64,000 nucleotides of DNA from Streptomyces sp. T12. GTDB lineage: Bacteria > Actinomycetota > Actinomycetes > Streptomycetales > Streptomycetaceae. The position numbers were made by a program, and so were the translations under genes. This document shows positions 43,194 through 52,300 of the stretch, in pieces (the stretch's first letter is position 1; the number at the start of each line of letters is the position of its first letter). The notes beneath the pieces were generated by a model. The model did not search any database and was not told where the DNA came from. It saw nothing but the letters and a program-made list of their open reading frames with translations. The DNA is taken from contig NZ_CP117866.1 of NCBI RefSeq assembly GCF_028736035.1, forward strand, positions 10,271,001 through 10,335,000, written 5' to 3'.

Positions 43194-43548
43194 CTACGGT
43201 CCGTGAGGACTGCTGCTTCGCTGGATCTCCATCGGAGTGAATCCCCTGGTCCCAGGGCGAGTTGGTGCTGCGGTGACGAGTGCCGCGAGGAGGAGGCCGA
43301 GGGTGTCGGTCACGATGCTGCGTTTGCGACCCACGATCTTCCTCCCCGCATCGGTGCCCTGGCTTGAGGCGGGGACGCTCGTGGCGGCCTTCAAGCTCTG
43401 CGCGTCGATCACGCACGCGGACGGTGTTCCGGTTCGGGAAGTCGTGCGGCAGGTAGCGCCACTGCACCCCGGTGCGGTCCACGTACAGGATCGCGTTCAT
43501 GATCTCGCGCAGGTCGTGCTCGGGCGTCCTGGAATGAGACAGGCGCAA
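43194..43548 (-). pseudogene. IS5-family transposase remnant
   Basis: Two pieces: [19 protein letters not shown] with [13 protein letters not shown] (N-terminal region, frame from 43548) and [13 protein letters not shown] ... [20 protein letters not shown] (first Asp region, frame from 43412). They are in different frames and the last third is missing. Not functional. Confidence 0.75.
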
Positions 43549-43625
43549 GCCAACCCCACTCCATCACCTCGCAAATCATAAGATACCGAGGTTTTACTGA
43601 TGAAAACGACCTCTAAACGCCAAGC

Positions 43626-44249
43626 TCAGTCACGGTTCTCCCAGAACAGTCTTTCGTTCCTGTCAGGGTAGGTGACGATCCGGCACCTGGCGTCGAGCCA
43701 CATCGTGGCACGGTCGGTCAGGGTGTAGGCGGGCCAGCTCGGCACGCCCGCCGCCGTGGGGCGGCCCGTGTGGGCGAAACCCGCCCCCAGCTCGCTCATG
43801 TGCCGTGCGGTCGCCAGCCGTTCCGGCGACTGGTCCTTGTTGAGGATGTAGTCGAGGTTCTTGTCGGTGTTGGCGAACTTGAGGTTGATGTCCGACGCGT
43901 GCGGTGAGCCGATGGGGAAATCGGTGCCGGGCACCAGGGTCGGGCTCGGGTAGGCGAGCTGGTACATGAACACGGGCGCGGCGTGCTGCGCCCGTTTGGC
44001 CTCCGCGATCTTGATCGCGTCGCGCCAGATGGGCGAGGTGGTGATCGCGAAGTAGAGCTGTGCCGGCGTCGCGCCGGGCTGCGATGCCTGGAAGGTGTTG
44101 ATGATCTGGTCGAGTTCGGCGCCCTGATACGTGCTGCTCAGCCTGGAGCGCAGTCCGGCCTCGTCGATGCGGAAGATGGGACCGAAGAGACTGAAGAACA
44201 CCGTCTCGTCGCGGCAGGTGCCGCATATCAGCGGCTTGCCGGCCGAGAA
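43626..44249 (-). pseudogene. 3' fragment of a type-B carboxylesterase
   Basis: The minus-strand frame reads FSAGKPLICGTCRDETVFFS, later VFMYQLAYPSPTLVPGTD, ASDINLKFANTD and SWPAYTLTDRATMWLDAR, which is the C-terminal third of a para-nitrobenzyl-esterase-like protein. The nucleophile Ser part is missing; the sequence begins abruptly at about 44249, where a plus-strand PEP-enzyme fragment starts. A 5'-truncated gene created by rearrangement. Confidence 0.7.
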
Positions 44250-44252
44250 GGG

Positions 44253-44579
44253 CGCGGCGCCATCGGCACGGCCTGGGACGGCCACGGCCAACGCCCCGAC
44301 CATCCCGTGCTCGTGGTCCGTTCCCTCGACCCCGCCCTGGCCTCGCTGTTGCCCGGTCTGGCCGGGCTCGTCGCGGAGACCGGCAGCGCCCTGTCCCACC
44401 TCGCCGTACTGGCCCGCGAATGCCGGGTGCCCACCGCGGTGGGCGTGCCCGGAGCGGTCGACCGCTTCCCCGACGGGACTTCGCTGACCCTGGACGGCGG
44501 GACAGGAGAAGTGACCGTGGGCGACACCCTCGGCGCGGCACCGGAACTCGCTTCGATACGTGAGGAGTCGGCGGCATGA
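44253..44579 (+). pseudogene. C-terminal mobile-domain fragment of a PEP-utilising enzyme
   Basis: The frame contains VLVVRSLDPALASLLPGLAG, LVAETGSALSHLAVLARECR and VPTAVGVPGAVDRFPDGT, the phospho-His swivelling domain (catalytic His in SHLAVLA) of PEP synthase or rifampin-phosphotransferase-like enzymes. Only the last 105 or so codons remain. Its stop overlaps the next gene start (ATGA), so it once led an operon. Confidence 0.7.
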
Positions 44580-45186
44580 AGGCCATCAGACTGGTCGGCT
44601 GGTCGGCTACGCCTTCGGCGGCACTGGCTTGCCGGCGTGGACCGCACGGAGCTGAACGGCACTCAGCGCACCTTCGTCTTCGTCCCCGTGCTCATGGTGG
44701 CCGGCGCGGCCCTGTCCGGGATCGCCCTGGTCATCCAGAAGGTGGCCGGAGCCACCGCCCGGCCGGGCGCGGAACGCCGGTTGGCCGGACGCCTGGCCGC
44801 CCCGCCGCTCACCGCGACCGACCCCTCGGAGAGCCACCCGGCCGTACCGCCGGCCCGCACCGGCCGGAAGGCACTCGCCGTCGCGGTAGCCGTAGGCGGC
44901 CTGCTCCTGGTGCCCCTGCTGTGGTCGGCACTGGCGGACGCGACCCAGACCCGGCCCGAACCGGCCCCCGACGCGGCGAGCACCACCATGGTCTTCCGCG
45001 TCGAGACGTACGGCGACCAGAGCCCCCAGGCAGTCCAGCTCGCCGCGCAGGACTTACACCGCTGTCCTCCGCCCCGCCCTGCCGTCGCACGACGTGATGC
45101 GCCTGCGCGGCTGCCTGCAGGACGCCAACACCAACCGCACCAGCGCGGTCGTCCTGGGTGAAGGACAGGCTGAACACCGGAGCTGA
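44576..45186 (+). pseudogene. Frameshifted membrane protein after the PEP-enzyme remnant
   Basis: Starts MKAIRLVGWSA at 44576, then the coding frame changes near 44630 to GVDRTELNGTQRTFVFVPVL and two hydrophobic segments (VLMVAGAALSGIALVI, ALAVAVAVGGLLLVPLLW). A last shift near 45055 leads to SHDVMRLRGCLQDANTNRT before a stop at 45186. Two frameshifts make it non-functional. The intact form would be a two-helix membrane protein with an outside C-terminal domain. Confidence 0.55.
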
Positions 45187-45281
45187 ATGTCTGTCACGAG
45201 CACGTTACGAGAAGCCCGCGGACTTACGGCGTGGTCGGCAATGGAAAGATCAGGGCGGACCTCGCAGCGTATCCTCCGGCC

Positions 45282-45995
45282 ATGGTTGATCTGTGCTCGG
45301 TCGACGTGGGAGGGGTCCGGCTGGTTTATGAGGTGTCGGGTCCGCCGGATGCTGTGCCCCTGGTCCTGTTGCACGCGCTGGGCGAGGATGCCACCGACTG
45401 GGAGGCAGTGGTGCCTGTCCTCGCCCGCAGCAGACGGGTGTACGCCCTCGATCTTCGCGGTCACGGCCGAAGCGACTGGCCGGGGGAGTACTCGCTCGAA
45501 CTCATGCAAGCCGATGTGCTCGGGTGCCTGGACGTGCTGGGGCTTGGCACAGTGGACCTGATCGGGCACTCCATGGGCGGGATCGTGGCCTACCTGCTTG
45601 CGGAGGACCATCCGCAGCGGGTGAGGAGGCTCGTCCTGGAAGACGTTCCACTACCGCGTCCCAGGGAGCAGACCACCCCGACCAGGCCTGCCGGCGACCT
45701 GACCTTCGACTGGGAGATGGTACTGGCCGTTAGGCGGCAGATCGACGCGCCCGACCCCAGGTGGCTGGAGCGGCTCAGCGACATCACTGCCGAGACCCTC
45801 GTGGTGGCTGGCGGCCCACGCAGCCATGTGCCCCAGGACGGCATCGCCGAACTGGCCCGTCGCATCCCTGGCGGGCGGGTGGTCACCATCCCGGTCGGAC
45901 ACCTGATCCACCACACGGCGCCGGAGGCGTTCACGGAAGTGGTTTCGGCGTTCCTGCTGACAGAGGAGGAGGCCCGCCCTGCCCGCCGGCCCTGA
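45282..45995 (+). CDS. Alpha/beta hydrolase
   Basis: 237 residues from ATG 45282; no clear ribosome site, so possibly leaderless (TATCCT lies just upstream). Motifs: LVLLHALGEDATDWEAV (oxyanion HG-like region), LDLRGHGRSDWPGEYSLE, nucleophile elbow IGHSMGGIVAYLL (Ser), and catalytic His in VGHLIHHTAPEAF. It probably hydrolyses a small ester or lactone. Placed between remnants but itself intact. Confidence 0.9.
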   Translation: MVDLCSVDVGGVRLVYEVSGPPDAVPLVLLHALGEDATDWEAVVPVLARSRRVYALDLRGHGRSDWPGEYSLELMQADVLGCLDVLGLGTVDLIGHSMGGIVAYLLAEDHPQRVRRLVLEDVPLPRPREQTTPTRPAGDLTFDWEMVLAVRRQIDAPDPRWLERLSDITAETLVVAGGPRSHVPQDGIAELARRIPGGRVVTIPVGHLIHHTAPEAFTEVVSAFLLTEEEARPARRP

Positions 45996-46046
45996 GTGCG
46001 CAGTCACAGGCCGTGACGTGGAGACGGCCGCACGGGTTCTGCGAGC

Positions 46047-46550
46047 GTGACCAAGAAGTGGGTTCGTGCGGCCTTGTCCCCTCCTGCCTTCACGGGCCTT
46101 TCCCGTGCACATCTCGCCGGTTTGATCGAGGAGTTGACCCTCGCGTGGCAGGCGAGGCGGGAGTCCGCGCTGTGGGATCGGCGCGGTGGGGACCGCCGCC
46201 GTGGCGCCGGGGCCGGGCGCAAGCACGAGCTGGTGGCCGTTCCACCGTCACCGAGGCCATCAGGGAGATCCGCCCCCTGCTCGCCGACCGTGGTTTCGCC
46301 GTCCCCGACCGGCCGGGGCTTCGGCTTCGGACCCTTGCCGACGTCTTCGCCTGCGCGGCTGCGGAAGGCGTGACGCTGCGGATCGACGGCACCGAGACCC
46401 AGGCCCGCCGTCCCAAGGCCCACCGACCCGGCCGCTGCGTGTTCGCCTCCGGCAAGAAGAAGCAGAGCAGAACACCTGCAAGACCACCACGATCAGCGAC
46501 GGCCAGGGCCCGGCTCCGCGCGGCCCTGCAGTGACTCCGCGACTCCACGA
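46047..46550 (+). pseudogene. IS5-type transposase remnant
   Basis: The first frame gives ALSPPAFTGLSRAHLAGLIE and RRGAGAGRKHELV (N-terminal part). A second frame from about 46250 gives VTEAIREIRPLLADRGFAVP, LRTLADVFACAAAEGVTLRI and KAHRPGRCVFASGKKKQ. About 30 codons between them and the whole catalytic C-terminus are missing. Dead copy. Confidence 0.7.
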
Positions 46551-46777
46551 ACGGTGAGAAGCGCCGGCCCCGCCGCTTGAGCGGCGTTCATGTTCTCGGG
46601 AGTGTGAGCCCGCCTGCGTACTACGTCAGGCCGGCCAGGTTGCGTCTGTCCGATCGTGATCAAACCTGAGACTTGTCCGAGCGATCTCTGTGGGGCCCGC
46701 ATCGACCGCACAGTCGCCGGGACGGCCGAATGGCCGTCCCGGGGTGAGCCGCGTCGCATCGGAGCGGGCGAGGCTTG

Positions 46778-46797
46778 CTATGCAACGAGTTGCATAG
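46778..46797. promoter_or_regulatory. PadR-type operator
   Basis: CTATGCAAC-GA-GTTGCATAG, a perfect 9-bp inverted repeat, ending 13 bp before the PadR start. PadR proteins bind such ATGCAAC/ATGTAAC dyads, so autoregulation is likely. Confidence 0.75.
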
Positions 46798-46810
46798 AAG
46801 GATCGGCGTC

Positions 46811-47383
46811 ATGGCGCTCGAACACGCGATTTTGGTGTCGCTTTTGGAGAAGCCGGGATCCGGATATGAGCTGGCCCGGCGTTTCGAGCGGTCCATCGGC
46901 TACTTCTGGACCGCGACTCACCAACAGATCTATCGCGTGCTCAAGCGCATGGAGAGCGACGGTTGGATCGACGTCAGGGATGTCCCGCAGCAGGGCCGGC
47001 CGGACAAGAAGGAGTACAGCGTCGCCGACCTCGGCCGGGCCGCGCTGTCTTCCTGGCTGCATGATCCGATCGAGCCGGAGAGCGTCCGCCACGACTTGGC
47101 CGTGAAGATCCGGGGCGCCGCCTTCGACGACCCGGCCGCCCTGATCCGCGAGGTGGAGCGGCACCGGCAGGCGCACCGGGACCGGCTGGCGCACTATCTC
47201 GCCGGAGAGGCACGGGACTTCACCGGGCCCGAGGCAAGTGCAGCCGGTTCACAGGCGCCGCTCGACGCGGAGCGGGAGCTCCAGCACGTCGTACTGCGCG
47301 GCGGCATCGCGTACGAGCGGATGATGATCGACTGGCTGGACGACGTGCTTGCCACGCTGGCCCGGTTCGGTCCGGGCCGCTGA
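46811..47383 (+). CDS. PadR-family transcriptional regulator
   Basis: 190 residues. The N-terminal winged HTH reads LEHAILVSLLEKPGSGYELA, then FWTATHQQIYRVLKRMESDG and a beta wing GRPDKKEYSVADLG. The C-terminal helical region (Vir_act_alpha_C-like, from about residue 95) is the dimer and ligand part. It lies 96 bp upstream of the acyl-CoA dehydrogenase on the same strand, with its operator just upstream. It probably represses both until a phenolic or lipid ligand is bound. Ligand not known. Confidence 0.92.
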   Translation: MALEHAILVSLLEKPGSGYELARRFERSIGYFWTATHQQIYRVLKRMESDGWIDVRDVPQQGRPDKKEYSVADLGRAALSSWLHDPIEPESVRHDLAVKIRGAAFDDPAALIREVERHRQAHRDRLAHYLAGEARDFTGPEASAAGSQAPLDAERELQHVVLRGGIAYERMMIDWLDDVLATLARFGPGR

Positions 47384-47479
47384 GCGCCGCCGCCCTCTCC
47401 GCCGGTCCCCCGATCGGGCCGGTCCAGCCGTCGGGCCTCCCGATTCCCACCCCTCCACCAGCCGAAAGGCATCCTCACC

Positions 47480-49204
47480 ATGGCTGACCAACTGCTGTTC
47501 AACCCGCGCACCTACGACCCCGCACACTTCGACCCCGAAACGCGTCGCTTGCTGCGTGCCACCGTCGACTGGTTCGAGGAGCGCGGGAAGGGGCGGCTGA
47601 TCGAGGACTACCGGACCCGTGCGTGGCTTGGCGACTTCCTCGCCTTCGCAGCGAAGGAGAACCTGTTCGCCACCTTCCTGACCCCGTCGTCCGCCGCAGG
47701 GGAAGGTGAACCGGACAAGCGGTGGGACACCGCCCGGATCGCCGCGCTCAACGAGATCCTGGGCTTCTACGGTCTGGACTACTGGTACGCCTGGCAGGTC
47801 ACGATCCTCGGCCTCGGTCCGGTCTGGCAGAGCGACAACGCCGCCGCCCGCTCCCGCGCCGCTGAACTCCTCAGCCAGGGAGAGGTGTTCGCGTTCGGCC
47901 TGTCCGAGAAGGCCCACGGCGCCGACATCTACTCCACCGACATGCTGCTCGAGCCCGACGGCAACGGTGGCTTCCGGGCCACCGGCTCCAAGTACTACAT
48001 CGGCAACGGCAACGCCGCAGGACTCGTCTCCGTCTTCGGCCGCCGTACCGACGTCGAGGGCCCCGACGGCTACGTGTTCTTCGCCGCCGACAGCCGTCAC
48101 CCGGCCTACCACCTGGTCAAGAACGTCGTCGACTCGTCCAAGTTCGTCAGCGAGTTCCGCCTGGAGGACTACCCCGTAGCAGCCGAGGACGTCCTGCACA
48201 CCGGCCGCGCGGCCTTCGACGCCGCGCTCAATACCGTCAACGTCGGCAAGTTCAACCTGTGCACCGCCTCGATCGGCATCTGCGAGCACGCGATGTACGA
48301 GGCCGTCACCCACGCCCACAACCGCATCCTCTACGGCCGCCCCGTCACCGCCTTCCCGCATGTGCGGCGCGAGTTGACCGACGCGTACGTCAGGCTCGTC
48401 GGCATGAAGTACTTCAGCGACCGCGCTGTCGACTACTTCCGCTCCGCCGGCCCCGACGACCGTCGCTACCTGCTCTTCAACCCGATGACGAAGATGAAGG
48501 TGACCACGGAGGGCGAGAAGGTCATCGACCTGATGTGGGACGTCATCGCGGCCAAGGGCTTCGAGAAGGACAACTACTTCGGCCAGGCGGCCGTGGAGAT
48601 CCGCGGGCTGCCGAAGCTGGAGGGTACGGTCCACGTCAACCTGGCGCTGATCCTGAAGTTCATGCGCGGCCATCTCCTCGACCCGATCGAGTACCCCGCC
48701 GTCCCGACCCGCCTCGACGCGGCCGACGACGACTTCCTGTTCCGGCAGGGACCGGCCCGCGGCCTCGGCTCGGTGCGCTTCCACGACTGGCGGCCCGCCT
48801 TCGACGCGTACACGCACCTGCCCAACGTGACCCGCTTGCGTGAACAGGCCGACGCGCTCTGCGCGTTCGTCGCCACGGCCGCCCCCGACGCGGAGCAGAG
48901 CCGCGACCTCGACCTCCTCCTCGCGGTCGGTCAGCTCTTCGCCCTCGTCGTGCACGGGCAGCTCGTCCTGGAGCAGGCCGCCCTGACCGGACTCGACGAG
49001 GACGTGCTCGACGAACTCTTCGCCGTCCTCGTGCGGGACTTCTCCGCGCACGCCCTCGAACTGCACGGCAAGGACTCGGCGACCGAACAGCAGCAGGAGT
49101 GGGCGCTGGGTTCGATCCGGCGGCCGGTCGTCGACGAGGCACGCACACAGCGGGTCTGGCAGCGGGTCGAGGCACTGTCCGGCACGTACGAGATGGCCCC
49201 GTAA
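47480..49204 (+). CDS. Acyl-CoA dehydrogenase (large, 574 aa)
   Basis: Begins MADQLLFNPRTYDPAHFDP. FAD-dependent acyl-CoA dehydrogenase regions are seen: AFGLSEKAHGADIYST (substrate/FAD contact), GFRATGSKYYIGNGNAAG and CEHAMYEAVTHAHNRILYGR. The C-terminal part is longer than the usual 380-400 residues, as in larger ACAD-like enzymes. It would catalyse the first step of beta-oxidation of an unusual acyl-CoA. Controlled by the adjacent PadR in my reading. Ends at a shared terminator with the convergent 1360-aa gene. Confidence 0.88.
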   Translation: MADQLLFNPRTYDPAHFDPETRRLLRATVDWFEERGKGRLIEDYRTRAWLGDFLAFAAKENLFATFLTPSSAAGEGEPDKRWDTARIAALNEILGFYGLDYWYAWQVTILGLGPVWQSDNAAARSRAAELLSQGEVFAFGLSEKAHGADIYSTDMLLEPDGNGGFRATGSKYYIGNGNAAGLVSVFGRRTDVEGPDGYVFFAADSRHPAYHLVKNVVDSSKFVSEFRLEDYPVAAEDVLHTGRAAFDAALNTVNVGKFNLCTASIGICEHAMYEAVTHAHNRILYGRPVTAFPHVRRELTDAYVRLVGMKYFSDRAVDYFRSAGPDDRRYLLFNPMTKMKVTTEGEKVIDLMWDVIAAKGFEKDNYFGQAAVEIRGLPKLEGTVHVNLALILKFMRGHLLDPIEYPAVPTRLDAADDDFLFRQGPARGLGSVRFHDWRPAFDAYTHLPNVTRLREQADALCAFVATAAPDAEQSRDLDLLLAVGQLFALVVHGQLVLEQAALTGLDEDVLDELFAVLVRDFSAHALELHGKDSATEQQQEWALGSIRRPVVDEARTQRVWQRVEALSGTYEMAP

Positions 49205-49222
49205 GCGCGCCTGCGCATCACC

Positions 49223-49251
49223 GGTGGCCGGGCCGCGTGGGCCCGGCCACC
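49223..49251. terminator. Bidirectional terminator
   Basis: A 12-bp perfect stem GGTGGCCGGGCC / GGCCCGGCCACC with loop GCGTG, between the convergent acyl-CoA dehydrogenase and the 1360-aa protein gene. Confidence 0.75.
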
Positions 49252-49303
49252 GTCAGTCAGGGGTCGGCTCCGTGTCCAGTCCCGCCGACTGTGCGGCGAA
49301 CCC

Positions 49304-52300
49304 CTACGCGGGGTGTGACCCGGTGATCACCACGCCTTCCCAAGCCCGCGTGAACAGCATGGGCAGCGGGGCGGAGGGCACCGCAGCCAGGTGTGACGTC
49401 GACCGGTGCTCCCTGGCCAGCGGCAGCAGACCGAGCTTCGACGCCTCGATCGGGAGGCGAGGCGGCTTCCGCTCCTGCCAGGCCCCCGGAAGGAAGAGGG
49501 AGCGGCCCGCTCGCGGCCGGACGGCCCGCAGCACCCGGCCCGACGCGCCCAGCTCGGCCTCCGCTTCTTTGAAGCGGCCGGCCTTCCACCCGGTCCAGGC
49601 CTTGACGTTGCGGTCTGATGGGTCCGGCAGTGCCAGCAGCATCAGGTAGAGCGACGCGGCGTCCTGGCCCAGCCCGAAGGCCTTGGCGCACTCCTCGACG
49701 AGATGCGGCACGGACCGCGAGGGGTCCTGCTCCCAGCCGAGGGGCCGCTCGCCGTCGGTGACCAGGTGCTCCCCGAGCGCGGCGAAGTCGTCGCTCAGCA
49801 GCAGCCGCAGATCCGCGAGGGCGGGCAATCCGGAGGGGCTGGGCAGCCACTGAGAGGGCAGTACGGAGTCGAGGTAGGCGTCCAGGGCGTCCAGCAGCGG
49901 ATCACCGGGTCCCTTGAGCGCGGCAGGGTCCACACGCAGATGACGCATGTCGTGCGCCGCGTCGGCCACCTCCGTGACCGCCGGATGAGCGGTGAGCGCC
50001 TCGGTGGAAGGGGGCGGCCCCATCAGGTAGTTGCTCTGCAGTGAGAAGAGGGTGAGCGGGCCGGGGACCGAGGCCCGCTCCTCGCACAGCCGGGATATCG
50101 CCGCGCCGACCGTGGGACGCAGTGGATCGCCGGCCGGGGTGCGGTAGGCGAGCCAGGCGGCGATCCTCGGCAGGGCCAGCAGCTCCGGTTCGCCCACCAG
50201 GCCCGCCCGGTGGGGAGCCAGGCAGTGCGCCCCGGTGGCAAGGCGGCCGAGGAGGGCGGGCAGCCGCAAGTGGGGCCACCAAGGCCGGTCGCCCCGGCGC
50301 CGCTGCCGGGCGAGGGCCGCTTCACCCTGGGGCGGGAGCGTCTCCTTGGTGGCGAGCGGCAGGAGCGCGGCGGGTACGGGCAGGGGGCCGCCCAGCTCCT
50401 CCAGCCACCACTCGGCGGCCCGGTCCACGTCGGGGCCTTTGGTCCACAGCTGCTCGGGGTCGTCGGGAAGGAGTTTGTCGTAGAGAGTCCTGAGGAACCG
50501 GGAGCCGAGCGCGGAGGTCAGTGCGGCAACCGCCTGTTCCGCCTCGCTCCGCCGGATCTTCCAGGGCTCGACGTCGGTGGCGTAGTGGCCGGAGAGGTAG
50601 TCGTCCTCCTCGTCCAACTGGTAGGGCGCGCAGGGAACATGCGCGATCAGCAGCACGGCAGCCTCCGCCGGGGACAGGCCCAGCCGCTCGGCGAAGGCTC
50701 CGGCGAGCTCCGGGCGGGCCGGTGCCGGGCCGTGCTTGCGGTACAGCTCGGCGAAGCGCGCGAACCAGCCGCCGGGACGCGCCGGCTTCAGCACATGGGC
50801 ACGGGTGAGCTGCACGCCCGCGGAAGCCAGTGGGCCGTCCTCGGGGAAGGTGCCGTCGGGGGAGTACTCCCACAGCGTCCGCCGGGGGTCTCTGCCTCGA
50901 CTGGCCAGTACGAAGGCGACGGACGTGGCCGTGCGGAAGGCCGTCCCGGGGAGCGGAGCGTTGACGTCGGTACGGTCCTCGGGAACCTCGCAGTGGACGA
51001 TCCGCCAGCGGCCCGGCTCGCCGGTGACGAAGGGGTGAGCGGCGTACATCATCAGCGACCGGGCCGCTGAGCCGTCGGCCCTGGAGGAGACGGCGCACAG
51101 GGCGAGCGCCGCGGCGCACGCGTGGGTGCGGCGGAACCGGCCGTCGCGGGGCATGCGGTCGAACGTGGTGGTGGCCTGCGCCAGATCGCCTCCCCAGACG
51201 GCGGTGCCGTCCTTCGCGAGCCTCATCATCTGACGGCTCACCTGGTCCTCTGGCTCTTCCGGACTCGCGTCGTCGGTCAGTGCCACATCACCCTCGCCGG
51301 GGGTGAGGCGGCGGACCAGCCGCTCCAGCCCCGCACGGCAGTTGACGGCCATGACCAGGGAGCGAGCGGCCTGGCTGTGCATCGGCTCGCCCAGTTGCGG
51401 CAGCGCTTCCAGGATCGGCCCGCGATTGGGTCCCCGGACACCCTCACGCTCGACGTAGTAGGGCTGGAGCCTCCCCAGCAACTCCTCCACCTGCGCGCGC
51501 GAGACGGTGTCGGGCAACTCCTCCAGAAGCAGCGGCACCACGTCCACCGCCGCGAACTCCGCAGCCGCGTCCACGTCCTTCAGGAGCAGGTCCACCGCCA
51601 CGCCCACGTGTACGAGACGGCCGAGCAGCAGGACCAGCTCCTCGAAGTCGAGCCCCGCGCGCAGCTTCGCCCGCTCGCGGCCGAACCAGGCGCGGATCTC
51701 CTCGTGCCCGATCGGGTTGTCGAACAGCTGAGGGATCCGCTCCCAGCCCTTGGTGTCGTGCGGCTGGTACCAGGCGTTGGTCGCCAGGTCCTTGGTGGTC
51801 ATCTCCAGGTCGGCGCGCACCCGTGCGCGCAGCTCGCGGGCGAAGCGTTCGTCCGCCTGCAGGTGCTCCAGCTTCGGCCGATGGCTGAGCTGGATGTCGT
51901 ACAGCTGCGACGGGCCGAGGAGCTCGGGTGGGTCGGCGACCGGCGCTGCGTGCTCCAGAAGCAGGTCGATCAGGTCGAGAGGCGTCTTACCGTTGGTGCG
52001 TTGGCCGATTCGCCGATAGCGGAACTCCACGGGCACACCGTCGGCCGCCAGCTTCGGCGCGATCCTCTCGGCGATCTCGTATATGACGGGCCGGGCGCCT
52101 TTCGTGCCGCTGTTCGCCACGATGCACGCGGACAGCCAGGCGGCAGCCTCGCCGACGGGCAGCCCCGGGACCTCACCGGTGAGCAGCGCCAGCGCACCGG
52201 TGCGCTCCAGCAGCTCCCGCCACAGCCTGGAGCTGTCGTCGAATGGCGGAGGACGCAGGCTCAGCACCTGGCGTACGGCCTCGGGGGAGTGTGTGCCCAG

